64,000 nucleotides of DNA from the NCBI RefSeq assembly GCF_042663885.1, contig NZ_JBHSXV010000001.1; one strand, written 5' to 3'. The translations under genes were made by a program, and so were the position numbers. Of this stretch, positions 1 to 8,845 are shown one piece after another. Source of the stretch: Aquipuribacter hungaricus. Its GTDB lineage: Bacteria > Actinomycetota > Actinomycetes > Actinomycetales > JBBAYJ01. Numbering within the stretch: the first letter of the stretch is position 1; the number at the start of each line of letters is the position of its first letter. The notes under the pieces are model-generated. The model searched no databases. It worked only from the letters and a program-made list of their open reading frames with translations, and was not told the origin of the DNA.

Positions 1-281
1 TCCTTATCCATGCGGAAGGCGTTGTTGTCGAGGACCTCGGTGACCTCGCCGATGCTGGTGACCTCCAGGCCCAGCATCCCGTTCGGGTCGGGGCCGGCGC
101 CGAGCTGGGCCCGGGTCGCGCCCAGCGACTCGTCCTGTCCCGCGTCCTCGGCGCAGCCGACGGCCGTCAGCGCCACGGCCGCGGCAGCCGCCGTGGCGGC
201 CCACCCCTGCCGTGCCGTGCTCCGTCGGGCCGGCAGCAGGGCCATCGGGCGGCGGCGGGACGCGTGATCAGGTCTGGGCAT
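1..281 (-). CDS. Putative lipoprotein, N-terminal part only
   Basis: The gene runs off the left edge, so only about 93 residues are visible. From the ATG at 281 there is a basic start. A second ATG at 245 opens a classic signal: MALLPARRSTARQGWAATAA, an Ala/Val/Leu core, then the lipobox TAVGC, with the lipidated Cys at residue 42 (30 from the second Met). The mature part begins with acidic and small residues (AEDAGQDESLG) and continues through GLEVTSIGEVTEV and DNNAFRMDKD with no domain I recognise. It would be exported and anchored to the outer face of the membrane. The reading frame stays open to base 1. Which ATG is used is unclear; the second gives a more normal signal length. Confidence 0.6.
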   Translation of the reverse strand, partial: MPRPDHASRRRPMALLPARRSTARQGWAATAAAAAVALTAVGCAEDAGQDESLGATRAQLGAGPDPNGMLGLEVTSIGEVTEVLDNNAFRMDK

Positions 282-361
282 GAGGTCACGTTGCCCGTTG
301 TGCCTGTGAGCGACCTGGCACGCGTCCGGCTTCTGCCGTGCAGCCCGTCCCCTCGGCGGTG

Positions 362-540
362 GGCTGTCGAGCTGGTCAGGTGGCGGTGACGCCCGGTGTA
401 GGTGTCCCGGGCGATGAGGCGCAGGAGCTAGGCGACGGCGACGTAGACCACGACGAAGCTGCCGCGGTCGGGATCAGGGTGGCGCTCCAGCCGACGCCGT
501 AAGAGATGTTGTCGAACCCGGTGATGGCCTGCAGACGACC
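362..540 (-). pseudogene. Remnant of a small membrane protein
   Basis: The 282-730 stretch holds no intact gene, but on the minus strand a coding-like fragment is visible. It reads RLQAITGFDNISYGVGWSAT, then, after a frame change, DRGSFVVVYVAVA, a stop, and LLRLIARDTYTGRHRHLTS. The hydrophobic and then basic pattern resembles the C-terminal end of a small actinobacterial membrane protein broken by a frameshift and a stop. No start codon or ribosome-binding site can be assigned. This is a reading of degraded sequence and could be chance; the rest of the stretch shows nothing I can support. Confidence 0.22.
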
Positions 541-730
541 GGCTGCTCCGCTATCTGGTCCCTACAGGGCGCGGCCTCGCGCGGGCGAGCACGCACGCCG
601 GGGGCCTCGCGACGCACACCCTGACCCGCACCGACCCCACCTGACGCAACCCGGTAGACGATCGTCGGCTGGCGACGCTGTGAGGCTGGTCCCGGTGCTC
701 GAGCGACTGTCCTCAGGGCGTCGCTGGGAC

Positions 731-925
731 CTACGGCCGAGACTGCGCCCGGCGTCGGAGCACGGCTAGACCAGCAGCCACAACAAGCAGAATCACGACG
801 CAGATGCCGATGGGGACCCAGCCACCCTCGTTGCCCTGCGATACGACGTATCCCCCGCCTGCGAGACCGATGAGTGCCAGAACGATGGCCAGGATTGGCG
901 CAACTTTGAGCCGGTACGTGTCCAC
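731..925 (-). CDS. Small two-helix membrane protein
   Basis: This 64-residue protein has two clear membrane helices: VAPILAIVLALIGLAGGGYV near residues 8-27, and a second of similar length (VPIGICVVILLVVAAGLAVL, residues 37-56). It ends in a basic tail RRRAQSRP that should lie in the cytoplasm. The N-terminus starts MDTYRLKV. No family is recognised. Longer readings of the same DNA in other frames are rich in Arg/Pro/Ser and look non-coding, which favours this frame. It stands alone between a decayed region and an empty 300-base stretch. Function unknown. Confidence 0.55.
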   Translation of the reverse strand: MDTYRLKVAPILAIVLALIGLAGGGYVVSQGNEGGWVPIGICVVILLVVAAGLAVLRRRAQSRP

Positions 926-1232
926 TGGCCACCGATCGTCATTGAGGCGGAGACTCCCGCCGGGATCGTAGCCTTCGAGGAGCGGCAGGGCTTGGGCCTT
1001 GGCGGCTCGTCTCAGCTGGGGATCCCTTGTGACGAAAATGTCGGCGCTTCGACCGCGCCGCCGTCAACGGTCCCGTCGTCGCCGGCAGGGGGTCGGTTAC
1101 TGGGACGGGCGCAAGTATCCAGTCTCAAACTCGCGCGGCTACAACCAGGACGGCGGTCCCCGACGGCGCCAGGAACAGTCGACTGCTGCGCACGCTGGAG
1201 AGCGACAAGCCCCAGGGCAGGTCGAGACCAAC
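926..1232. other. Gene-free stretch
   Basis: I see no supportable gene, repeat or RNA here. Open frames on both strands have shadow-like compositions with runs of Arg and Pro and no ribosome-binding sites. Confidence 0.4.
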
Positions 1233-1610
1233 TCACCATGTGTAGGTGGACCGGACAAGCACGGGCAGGACGAACCGGAGAAAGATCATCAATAGCGTCA
1301 GCCCCGGTGCTAGTTGCAGCCACGCCTTCAGCCGTGGGAACACGAGGGCATCCACCGTGCCTAGAAGCGTCGTCGTCAGGCTGGCCACGCAAACTGCTAG
1401 GGCGAAGTAGTACGGGCCGCTCCATCGTCCCCAGAACACACCCTCCTCTGTGAGGCTGAAGCAGCAGGCGAACTCTGCAAACCAGGAGCCCGCCAAGAGC
1501 AGGACCACAGCCGATAGCCCGAGCGAGATGGATGGCATCCGCGCGAAGAGCCCGTCCAGCCTCGGCGACATACGACTCATGATGCGCGTTGAGCGCGGTC
1601 GCGGAGGCAC
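1233..1610 (-). CDS. Putative three-helix membrane protein
   Basis: The product is up to 125 residues with three hydrophobic segments: around SLGLSAVVLLLAGSWFAEF, around YYFALAVCVASLTTTLLGTV, and around LAPGLTLLMIFLRFVLPVLV. A short basic N-terminus precedes them. No family is recognised. Several ATG codons lie close together (1610, 1580, 1571) and none has a convincing Shine-Dalgarno site, so the start is uncertain. It is an isolated minus-strand gene beside the broken zapE. Confidence 0.5.
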   Translation of the reverse strand: MPPRPRSTRIMSRMSPRLDGLFARMPSISLGLSAVVLLLAGSWFAEFACCFSLTEEGVFWGRWSGPYYFALAVCVASLTTTLLGTVDALVFPRLKAWLQLAPGLTLLMIFLRFVLPVLVRSTYTW

Positions 1611-1775
1611 TTCACCCCGTGTTCACCCGGTGTCCCGAGGTCAGCGCCCAGGGCGATTCTCTGCCGGACGGCCAGGTCGCTGGCGCCCGTCCGTGAGCGA
1701 CCGCGCCCACTGCCGCATCCCGCTGGGTGAGCTTGGAAGCGCTGCTCGTCTCACTCGGTGCGGCAGGCTTCCGCC

Positions 1776-2870
1776 GTGCGCCCCTCCCGTAGCGACGCCG
1801 CGGTCGTCGACGCGCGCAGGCGCTTCGACGACGCGGCCCACCAGCTCGACTCGGTGCTCGATGAGGAGCAGCGCCCGGCCGCCGACCGCCTCGCCGTGCT
1901 CGGTGCCCAGGTCCTCACCAGCCGACCCACGGCCGCCCAGTCGTGGCCCGGGCTACGCCGCCGTCGAAGCCCGACGGGGATCTAGCTGCACGGGCCCGTC
2001 GGCGTGGCAAAAGCTGGCTGGTCGACGCCCTCGTCGATCAGCTTCCCCCGGGCACCGCACAGCGGCTCCACGTCTACGAGGCCACCCGCCGGCTGCACCG
2101 CACCATCGCCGCCCACGCCGGACGCCGTGGCGGCCTCGACGCCGCCATCACCGACGTCCTCGCCGGCGCGCGCGTCCTCTTCCTCGACGAGCTGCACGCC
2201 CACGACCCCGGCGACGCCATGCTCCTGTCCCGCCTGGTGCGCGCCCTGCCCGGCCGCGGGGTGCGGCTGCTCGCCACGAGCAACTACGCCCCCAGGCGGC
2301 CTCCTGCCCGACCCGCGCCACCACCACCTCGTCCTGCCCCTGGTCGCCGCGCTGGAGACCACCTGCGAGGTCCTCCACGTCGCGGGCCCGGTCGACCACC
2401 GCACCCTCGGCCACGGCGGCGCCCGCCCCGCCTGGTCATCCGGGGCGTGGCTCAGGCCCGGCAGCGCCGCCCAGCTCGCCGCCCTAGGTCTGGCGGCTCC
2501 CTCCCCGGAGGACCGCCCGGCAACTGCACGTGGGCGGACACCCCCTGTGGGCGATGTCCGCGACCGACGACGTCGTGCACCTGCACTGCACCAGCTGTGC
2601 GACACCCACACCTCGACCGGGGACCTGCTCGAACTCACCGACCGCTACCAGACCCTTGTCCTGGCCGGAGTCCCCGCACTGGCCCGCACGAACGAGGACG
2701 CCCGGCGCCGCTTCGCCGACCTCGTCGACGTCTGCTGGGACCGCGACATCCGCCTCGTCCTGCTCACGACCCTGTCCCCGGACTCCGCCTTGGACGCCGC
2801 GCTCACCGACCTCGACCGCATGACCAGCCGCCTCAACTTGCTTCGACACCTAAAACTCGGACCCGTCCGC
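1776..2870 (+). pseudogene. zapE: Frameshifted ZapE/AFG1-type ATPase
   Basis: Pieces of a ZapE (AFG1-like) cell-division ATPase appear in order but in different frames. The N-terminal part VRPSRSDAAVVDARRRFDDA starts at a GTG at 1776. A Walker A region reads RGKSWLVDALVDQLPPG near 2005. The typical H-Y-E-A-T-R segment is followed by a Walker B-like VLFLDELHAHDPGDAMLL and LLATSNYAP near 2270. After a frame change come LLPDPRHHHLVLPLVAALE and, near the end, FADLVDVCWDRDIRLVLLTT and LDRMTSRLNLLR. An intact ZapE has this same motif order in one frame. At least two frame changes (near 1970-2000 and near 2290) make it non-functional unless the sequence has errors. It sits alone among membrane-protein genes. 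Confidence 0.75.
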
Positions 2871-2977
2871 GACGCCAATCGGCTACTGCACCCGCAAGGC
2901 GCTACACCGAGAAGTTGGGTCGCAGGGATTGTCGGTTTCGTAAGGGCTGCCGCTGCCCGTTGTACCGGGCCCGACGG

Positions 2978-3361
2978 TCAGAGGTAGGCGACAGCCAAGA
3001 AGACGCTGGCGCCCAGCACGAGAAACCCTGGAACTAGCCGCAGCCAACCCCACCGCTCGCGGGCTACCCAGCACATGCGTGCACCGACGAGCGTCATGGC
3101 GATGCAGGTGACGTAGGCCGGCATTAGCCCAAAGAAGGAGATGGCTCGCAGCAGGTCGCCCCACCACGGTCGGGAGCCGTGGCCGAAGGAATGAGCAGCG
3201 AAGTCCCAGACCTGGTACGCCGCCGCCGCCAACACGAACACCGCGGTCCACGAGGAGGCCGCTGCCGACCGCACGCGCAGTCGTGTCCGCTGCGGTGTCC
3301 TGACAGCGGTGTCCAAGCCTGGCCGCACAGACCTGTCGGAGGGTGGCGGCACGGTCCCCAT
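2978..3361 (-). CDS. Putative four-helix membrane protein
   Basis: The C-terminal 100 residues are clearly a membrane protein. Helices fall around SSWTAVFVLAAAAYQVWDF, around LLRAISFFGLMPAYVTCIAM, and around LRLVPGFLVLGASVFLAVAY at the very end, with VGARMCWVARERWGW as a basic loop. The first ~25 residues from the chosen ATG at 3361 (MGTVPPPSDRSVRPG) look less protein-like, so the true start may be a later GTG/CTG or may have been lost. No family recognised, no obvious partner gene. The gene is flanked by the broken zapE and a degenerate stretch. Confidence 0.45.
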   Translation of the reverse strand: MGTVPPPSDRSVRPGLDTAVRTPQRTRLRVRSAAASSWTAVFVLAAAAYQVWDFAAHSFGHGSRPWWGDLLRAISFFGLMPAYVTCIAMTLVGARMCWVARERWGWLRLVPGFLVLGASVFLAVAYL

Positions 3362-3591
3362 CGTTCGGCTGGGGGGCGAGCAGCGCCATGTTCCCGGCGA
3401 AGCCCGACACCTTCGGCTTAACGGGTCCGGCCAACGCCGACGCCCGGCACGGCGTAGGCGAACGGGCAAGCACCGACTGAGGATTCTTTGTGGGACGGAC
3501 GTTCGAGTCCTGCGGTTGGCCGTCAGGCCAGTTGCTTGTCACCGCTGTCTGGTCGGCTCAGGGGACGGCGTAGGTGAGTGGGGTTGTCGTC

Positions 3592-4215
3592 CTACACGCG
3601 TGGGGGTCCGGTGGCCCAGACGACCAGCCCGGTGCCCAGCAGGGCGAGGGATGCGAGGGTGTGGGTCGGGTCGGGGTGGACGCTGAGCAGCCAGGCCCAG
3701 GGGCGCAGGGTGCCGTCGCGCTGGTAGCCGAAGAACGTGGCGGCGGTGACGTGCAGGACGGGCAGCGTCCAGGCGAGGGCCGGGCCGGCGGCGCGGGCGA
3801 GCAGGAGGCCTTCGCCGACGGCGGCGGTGGCTGCGGTGAGGCAGGCCGCGAAGAGGTGGGGCCAGGGCAGGGAGACCGCCGCGACGGCGAAGGCTGTCAG
3901 GGTGAGTACGCGGCCGCACCGCCACAGGACCAGCCGGCGCGGGCTCGTCGACGGGATGACGTCCAGCGGTTCCCGGGCGGTGAGCAGCACCCCGATGCTG
4001 GCGGCGACGGCGGCCATGGCGCCGGTCGGGGTGAGGGCGACCGCGCGGCTGGTCAGGGTGGGCAGCACGACCAGGTCGGGAGCCAGCAGACCCAGTGCTG
4101 CCACCGCCGTGATGACGGCCATGGCTAGGTGCAGGTCCCAGCCTCGTGCCACCACGACCACCTGCCGCCACACTGGTAGGAGGGGCCGGGGCCGGGGGGT
4201 CATGGGTGTGGTCAC
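3592..4215 (-). CDS. Membrane protein of ABC-transporter operon
   Basis: This product of about 207 residues is the last gene of a four-gene minus-strand operon. The GTG start at 4215 overlaps the stop of the upstream permease gene (GTGA), so translation is probably coupled. After a basic start (TTPMTPRPRPLLPVWRQVVV) there are about six hydrophobic segments, for example LHLAMAVITAVAALGLLAPD, VGEGLLLARAAGPALAWTLP and ASLALLGTGLVVWATG at the C-terminus. It resembles an ABC-2-type membrane subunit or accessory protein but has no motif that fixes a substrate. Role inferred from position next to the ATPase and the larger permease. Confidence 0.7.
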   Translation of the reverse strand: MTTPMTPRPRPLLPVWRQVVVVARGWDLHLAMAVITAVAALGLLAPDLVVLPTLTSRAVALTPTGAMAAVAASIGVLLTAREPLDVIPSTSPRRLVLWRCGRVLTLTAFAVAAVSLPWPHLFAACLTAATAAVGEGLLLARAAGPALAWTLPVLHVTAATFFGYQRDGTLRPWAWLLSVHPDPTHTLASLALLGTGLVVWATGPPRV

Positions 4216-5522
4216 GGGGCGTCTGCCGGTCGTGCGGCGCAGGCCGCGTCGGCCTCCTCGAGCGTGTCCTGGACCCAACGGGCCTGGACAACGTCGCTCT
4301 GCTGCGCCAGGACCTCGATCTCGTCGCCGGGCTCTCGGAGGACCGGTTCGCCCGCGCGGACAGCCATCAGCTCGACGACGTCGCCGCGGAGGTCGGCGGA
4401 GGCCGGCTCGTAGGGGCAGCGGCTGGGTGGCAGGGACGCTGCCCTGACCTCGGCGAGGACGGACGTGGAGTCGCTGTCGTCGACGGTGAGCACGTCGACC
4501 GTGGCTGCGCCCACCGGTCCGGGCTGTCCGGGCTGTTCGGGCTGAAGTCCGAGCTGGTTATAGGTGGACGGCAGGTCGGGCAGGACGTCCTCGTTGTGCT
4601 TCCTGACGGTGACGGCGGCGGCGAGGATGGCGGGTGCGAGGTGGGTCGCCTCCGGCCAGGTGCACACCCTCACGCCGGACTGGTCGAGGCACGGCGGGTC
4701 GGTGGGTGGGGTCCGGAGCCGGACGACGTCGGGCTGGAGGGTCGTGGCGGCCGCGAGGAGGACGGCGCCGCCCGCGACGGCCGCCAGGACACCGAGCGCT
4801 CGACGGTGGTCCAGCACGAGCAGGACCGCCAGGGCGACCGCGCCCAGGGCCGCGAGCTTGGGCAGCCAGTAGCCGGGGTCCGGTTCGAGGGCGAGGGAGT
4901 AGGAGAAGTCCAACGGGTAGGGCTCCAGCCACAGCAGCCACGACCGCCCGTCGATCCTGGAGTACAGCGACGCCGTGGCGGAGCCGTAGAGGGCGATGCT
5001 CAGCACCGGGCCCGCCAGCCTGGACCGGGTCAGGGTCCCGGTCCAGACCCCCAGCAGCACGGCGGCGGCGCACATGAGCACCGCCGTCGCCGGCAGCAGC
5101 AGCATCGCCGCGGTGAAGGGACCAGCGAGGTCGGCGCGGACGACCGCCACGAGGGTCCCCACCGTCAACGCGGCCACCGTCACCACTGACAGGCTCACCG
5201 CCGACAGGCAGACGGCCCCGGACGCACCCCGCGGGGTCGATGCCGCGGCGTCGAGCCACCCCTTCCGGCGTCGGGCCTGCACGTGCACGACGGACGCACC
5301 GGCCGCGACCGGCGCGAGGAACGTCGCCGTCGCGGCGCCGGTGCTCAACGGTGCCGCCCACCCAGGGCTCAACGAGCCGGCCGACCCGGCCGAGCCGGCC
5401 GCCAGCACGGACACGGCCACCATGAGGATGCCCGCGTACAAGGGAACCCCCCGGGTCGCCTCCACTGCGGCGACGTACGGCAGCTGCAGACGGCGCGGTC
5501 GGCGGGCCCTGGCGCTGCTCAC
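4212..5522 (-). CDS. ABC transporter permease-like protein
   Basis: The 436-residue product starts with a GTG at 5522 that overlaps the stop of the ATPase gene (GTGA), and it overlaps the next gene in the same way. The start VSSARARRPRRLQLPYVAA is basic and leads into about six to eight membrane helices over the first 270 residues, in ABC-2/heavy-export style. A large C-terminal part follows (from TTLQPDVVRLRTPPTDPPCL onward) with Cys residues in DQSGVRVCTWPEATH and RCPYEPASADLRGD. That part looks extracytoplasmic and is unusual for a plain permease. With the ATPase it probably forms an exporter; the substrate is unknown. Confidence 0.75.
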   Translation of the reverse strand: MSSARARRPRRLQLPYVAAVEATRGVPLYAGILMVAVSVLAAGSAGSAGSLSPGWAAPLSTGAATATFLAPVAAGASVVHVQARRRKGWLDAAASTPRGASGAVCLSAVSLSVVTVAALTVGTLVAVVRADLAGPFTAAMLLLPATAVLMCAAAVLLGVWTGTLTRSRLAGPVLSIALYGSATASLYSRIDGRSWLLWLEPYPLDFSYSLALEPDPGYWLPKLAALGAVALAVLLVLDHRRALGVLAAVAGGAVLLAAATTLQPDVVRLRTPPTDPPCLDQSGVRVCTWPEATHLAPAILAAAVTVRKHNEDVLPDLPSTYNQLGLQPEQPGQPGPVGAATVDVLTVDDSDSTSVLAEVRAASLPPSRCPYEPASADLRGDVVELMAVRAGEPVLREPGDEIEVLAQQSDVVQARWVQDTLEEADAACAARPADAP

Positions 5523-6397
5523 GCGCCGGCCCCACCGTCGCGGCGTCCTCTCACGCTCGCGTCGACGTCGGCGTTGGTGTCGAGCAGGTGCAGGAAGGCC
5601 TTCTCCAGCTCGGTGCCGGTGACGGTGTCCCCGGCCACGGCGATGCCGTGGCCGGTGCAGAAGGTCGGCAGGTCCCCCCAGTAGGTGATGCGGCCCCCGC
5701 TGAGTACGACGACGTCGTCGGCCAGTGCCGCGACGTCCTCCACGAGGTGGGTGGCCATGATCAGGGTGGCGTGCTGCGCCGCCCGGGACAGGTGCCGGCG
5801 CAGCTCCACCCGCTGCCGCGGGTCCAGCCCGACCGTCGGCTCGTCGAGGATGACCAGCTGCGGGTCGTTCACCAGGGCCTGGGCGAGGTTGAGCCGCTGC
5901 CGCGTCCCGCCGGACAGCCGGCCCACCCGCGTGCCGCGCTGCGGCCGCAGCTCCAACGCAGCCAGGACCCGCTCCACCGCCCCCGGCACGTCGGCAGCGG
6001 GCACCCGCTTGAGCCAGCACACGTACCGCAGCACGTCCTCGCAGGTGTAGCCCGAGGCGAGGTCCAGGTGCTGCGGCACCACCCCGAGCCTGGACCGGTA
6101 GCCGGCCACGCCCTGCCGGTCCCGGCTGTCCCAGCCGGCGCAGCAGAACCAGCCCCCCGTCGGTCGCGTGACCGTCGCCAGCATCCGCAGCAGCGTCGAC
6201 TTGCCCGCACCGTTCTCGCCCAGCACCGCGACGACCCGGCCCCGGCTCTGCCCGTCCAGACCCGTCAGGACAGGCCGGCGACCGAACGCATAGGACAACC
6301 CGGACAACGACAACGTCGGCGGCACAGCCGCGGGCCCCGACGCGTCCACCACCCCAGTCTCACCCACACCACGGCGCCTGGACTGAGCCCCCATCAC
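5519..6397 (-). CDS. ABC transporter ATP-binding protein
   Basis: This 292-residue protein is a standard ABC ATPase. Walker A is GENGAGKSTLLRML (about residues 59-72), the Q-loop region is RSRLGVVPQHLDL, the signature is RLSGGTRQRLNLAQAL (an exporter-like SGG form), and Walker B is QLVILDEPTVGLDP with the H-loop in MATHLVEDVA. The C-terminal part (GDTVTGTELEKAFLHLL) resembles the end of multidrug/antibiotic-type exporter ATPases. It starts with two ATG codons at 6397. It sits upstream of and overlaps the permease gene, so it energises that exporter. Confidence 0.92.
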   Translation of the reverse strand: MMGAQSRRRGVGETGVVDASGPAAVPPTLSLSGLSYAFGRRPVLTGLDGQSRGRVVAVLGENGAGKSTLLRMLATVTRPTGGWFCCAGWDSRDRQGVAGYRSRLGVVPQHLDLASGYTCEDVLRYVCWLKRVPAADVPGAVERVLAALELRPQRGTRVGRLSGGTRQRLNLAQALVNDPQLVILDEPTVGLDPRQRVELRRHLSRAAQHATLIMATHLVEDVAALADDVVVLSGGRITYWGDLPTFCTGHGIAVAGDTVTGTELEKAFLHLLDTNADVDASVRGRRDGGAGA

Positions 6398-6484
6398 GCG
6401 GTCGCCACCCGGGAACCCCGAGCTGGGGAGACGCTGCAGGTGGTCCTCCGCGGTCGGTCGCGGGGGCGGTGCCGGCGGCTGGAC

Positions 6485-7387
6485 TCAGGCGGGCGACGCG
6501 GCCAGGCCGGGCCCGCGCCGGAACACCGCGCGCCACAGACGACCCGCGGGCGCGGCCGAGACGAGCAGGACCGGGCCGAGGACGACGGCCGCCCCGAGCT
6601 GCACCGTGTCCCACCGTGCCTCGTACCAGCTGTCCAGCAGGGCGAGCAGACCACCCGCCAGGGCCAGCCCGAGCACGGTCCAGCCCACCCGGCGCGACGT
6701 CGACACGAGCACGCTGGTCGCCACGACGACGCCGACGACCGTCGCCACCTCGACCAGGACCTGCACGCCCCACGCTGTCCCCGCGGCCAAGGACGCCGCG
6801 TCCTGCGACAGGGAGGCCGCCACGACGAGCACCGTGACCACCACCACCGAGCGCCACCCGAACCGTGCTGGCGCCACCACGCGCCGGTGTGCCGCTACCA
6901 GCGCGGGCGCAGCTACCGCCAGCAGGAGCAGCGCGGTACCCGACCACGGCCACCACGTCGACCAAGTCGATGCGTCGGCGTACGGGCCGGGCATCATCGG
7001 CTCCCGCAGCGCAGTCGTCCCCAGGCCCGCTGGCGGCAGGACGAGCAGCCCCGCACAAGCCATCGCCGGCAGCGAGCGTCCATGACGCACCAGGGCGGCC
7101 GAGACGAGTCCGACCATGCCGACGGCCAGGGCCTGCCGGATAACGAGGGGCGCCCAGACCTCGGCACCCGTCAGCGCGGGCGCGGGTCCCTGTCGGCCGT
7201 CGGCTGCCCAGCTGGTCATGGCGTCCTGGTGCACCACCTCCGCCCAGGCGCGCTCCTGCACCGCCAAGGCCACGCCCCAAGCAAGCGTGACGAGCACCGC
7301 GGTCACCAGCACCCCGTACCCGTCGCCTCGGGACACGCACCTGGAGCGAGACGCACCAGGATCAAGCGCAGGTACAGCAGCCGTCAC
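6485..7387 (-). CDS. Membrane protein, first gene of ABC operon
   Basis: The 300-residue product has about eight hydrophobic segments: GVLVTAVLVTLAWGVALAVQ near residues 25-44, LVIRQALAVGMVGLVSAALV near 80-99, SLPAMACAGLLVLPPAGLGT, GTALLLLAVAAPALVAAHRR, SVVVVTVLVVAASLSQDAAS and more toward the C-terminus. It is probably an ABC-2-like transmembrane subunit, since it lies 88 bases upstream of the ATPase on the same strand. No substrate motif is visible. Upstream, 7388-7629 holds no gene I can support and probably the operon promoter. Confidence 0.72.
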   Translation of the reverse strand: MTAAVPALDPGASRSRCVSRGDGYGVLVTAVLVTLAWGVALAVQERAWAEVVHQDAMTSWAADGRQGPAPALTGAEVWAPLVIRQALAVGMVGLVSAALVRHGRSLPAMACAGLLVLPPAGLGTTALREPMMPGPYADASTWSTWWPWSGTALLLLAVAAPALVAAHRRVVAPARFGWRSVVVVTVLVVAASLSQDAASLAAGTAWGVQVLVEVATVVGVVVATSVLVSTSRRVGWTVLGLALAGGLLALLDSWYEARWDTVQLGAAVVLGPVLLVSAAPAGRLWRAVFRRGPGLAASPA

Positions 7388-7629
7388 TGCCGCGCCATCG
7401 GGTCAAAGGGACCCGGGACGAAGGGCGTACCCCCGACAACCACCCGGACGGGCGCCCATCTCCGGATAGCGGTCCCCTGTGGGACCGCGGGGCCGATCCC
7501 ACGCGAGCCGTTTCTCAGCCGCTGTCCGCTGCCGGGGGGTGGTCGCTGTCGTGGAGCGCTACAAGAGCTATGGAGCCGCTCGGGACGGGCCGGGCGGCAG
7601 CCGCACGGCGAATCAGCCGGGCGCCCAGG

Positions 7630-8070
7630 TCAGACGCGGGTGTCGACCCTCGCCACGGTGCTGCCACCGGCGAGGTGCTCCAGTGCCTTGCTGATCGCGT
7701 CGGCGAAGGGTGCCTGCGCCGGGTCTGTACCGATGCGGGACAGCAGCCCGGTGAGGTAGGACGAGGACACGTCGCCGTCCACTGCCCCTCTCTGGCGGTC
7801 AGCCATCAGCTGCGAGGCCAGGGTGGACGCCCCTCTCGCCTGCTCGGGGCTCATATTCTCCGTGCCGTGGAAGGTCATGGAGTCGGGGTCGACGCGGGCG
7901 GTGACCGTCATCCCGAAGCTGTTGAGCAGGAAGCTCTTGTCGGACTCGGTCAACGAGCCGACGAGCGACGCCGAGGTGGACGCAGCCGGGGCTGGCGCGG
8001 CCGCGCTGGCGCGAGGCGAGACGGTGCTGGCCGGGGGTAGGTACGAGGTTGGTGCGGCGGTGATTCTCAT
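7630..8070 (-). CDS. Unknown protein, paralogue of the 8846-9424 gene
   Basis: The chosen ATG at 8070 has an excellent GGAGGG ribosome-binding site eight bases upstream, giving 146 residues. After an Ala/Ser/Pro-rich start (MRITAAPTSYLPPAS) the body begins LTESDKSFLLNSFGMTVTA. The C-terminal part reads DRQRGAVDGDVSSSYLTGLL, then GTDPAQAPFADAISKALEHL. That block lines up with the same region of the gene at 8846-9424 (GD, YL.G.L, G.D, Q..F, AL), so the two are diverged copies. No catalytic motif, signal peptide or membrane helix is seen. Function unknown. Confidence 0.72.
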   Translation of the reverse strand: MRITAAPTSYLPPASTVSPRASAAAPAPAASTSASLVGSLTESDKSFLLNSFGMTVTARVDPDSMTFHGTENMSPEQARGASTLASQLMADRQRGAVDGDVSSSYLTGLLSRIGTDPAQAPFADAISKALEHLAGGSTVARVDTRV

Positions 8071-8312
8071 GTGGGCATCCCTCCGATGCACCCTTCGGCG
8101 CGCAAGCACACGGCCTGTAGCGCATCCCTGCCATCGCCGGGAGCCTTTCACCCACGCTGGCCGCGTCGCCCTGCAGCAGGCGCAGGCGGTCGTCGTCAGC
8201 CGACGATCGGCTGGCGAGACGTGTCTCGGCGCGACGGTTGACGAAAGGTCGTCACGCCTCTCACGTTGGTGTCACGATCGTGGCCTGTTGGAGCCGTGGA
8301 TGGAGGAGTCGG

Positions 8313-8780
8313 GTGGGTCAGCGCGGAGAGCTTGAGGGCCTCACCAGCGTCTTGAGGTCATTGGCGTCCACCGGTGCGTGGGCTGTCGCCGGCGGGGTGT
8401 GGGCGCTGGTGCCGGTGGGCCGGGCGCGCGGGGTGACCAGGACGCTGCTCGTCGCTGTCCCGGCGGCGGCGGCCGCCGCCGCCGTGGCGGCCAGCGGCTG
8501 GCGGGCGAAGGCCGGGCCAGGGGGCGGGACCTCGCTGCGCGCCGCGGTCCTGCTCCCGGTGGCGGCCGGTGGTGTCATGGCGTTCACCCACTGGGCGTCC
8601 CTCGTCCTGGACCACGGCGTCGAGGACTTCCTCGCCCGTCGTGGGGTTCGCCGGCCGCGGCTGGTGATGGCGGCCGTCGCGGCCGTGGCTACGGCGCTGT
8701 TGGACCGACGGGCGGTCGCGCTGCGGGACGGGCGCGAGCCGCTCGGTGATGCCCGCACGCCAGCTCGCAGGCCCGCATGA
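8313..8780 (+). CDS. Putative membrane protein
   Basis: I chose the GTG at 8313, which follows a GGAGGAG site by four bases; an in-frame ATG at 8238 would add an unlikely Arg/Trp-rich leader. The roughly 155-residue product has four hydrophobic segments: LASTGAWAVAGGVWALVPVG, a run around LLVAVPAAAAAAAVAASGW, AAVLLPVAAGGVMAFTHWAS and LVMAAVAAVATALLDRRAVA. The loop between the last two (LDHGVEDFLARRGVRRP) is charged. No family recognised. It is the only plus-strand gene between the two paralogous minus-strand genes. Confidence 0.55.
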   Translation: MGQRGELEGLTSVLRSLASTGAWAVAGGVWALVPVGRARGVTRTLLVAVPAAAAAAAVAASGWRAKAGPGGGTSLRAAVLLPVAAGGVMAFTHWASLVLDHGVEDFLARRGVRRPRLVMAAVAAVATALLDRRAVALRDGREPLGDARTPARRPA

Positions 8781-8845
8781 GTCCCGGGGCGGGCCACCGG
8801 CACCGTCACCGGTCGGCGGGCCCGTGCCGTCGTGGGCTGACCGCC

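Noticed and set aside
3420..3530. tRNA-like piece with GTTCGAGTCC
   Set aside because: The T-arm stem has mismatches, no acceptor stem or D-arm can be folded around it and there is no CCA end. At best a decayed attachment-site fragment.
4212..6020. Longer start for the ABC permease
   Set aside because: The first 166 residues of that reading are a wrong-frame translation of the ABC ATPase gene; the GTG at 5522 overlapping the ATPase stop is the better start.
5588..7759. Long plus-strand open frame over the ABC operon
   Set aside because: Composition is Arg/Gln/His/Pro-rich, it is antisense to the ABC ATPase and membrane gene, and no domain is present.
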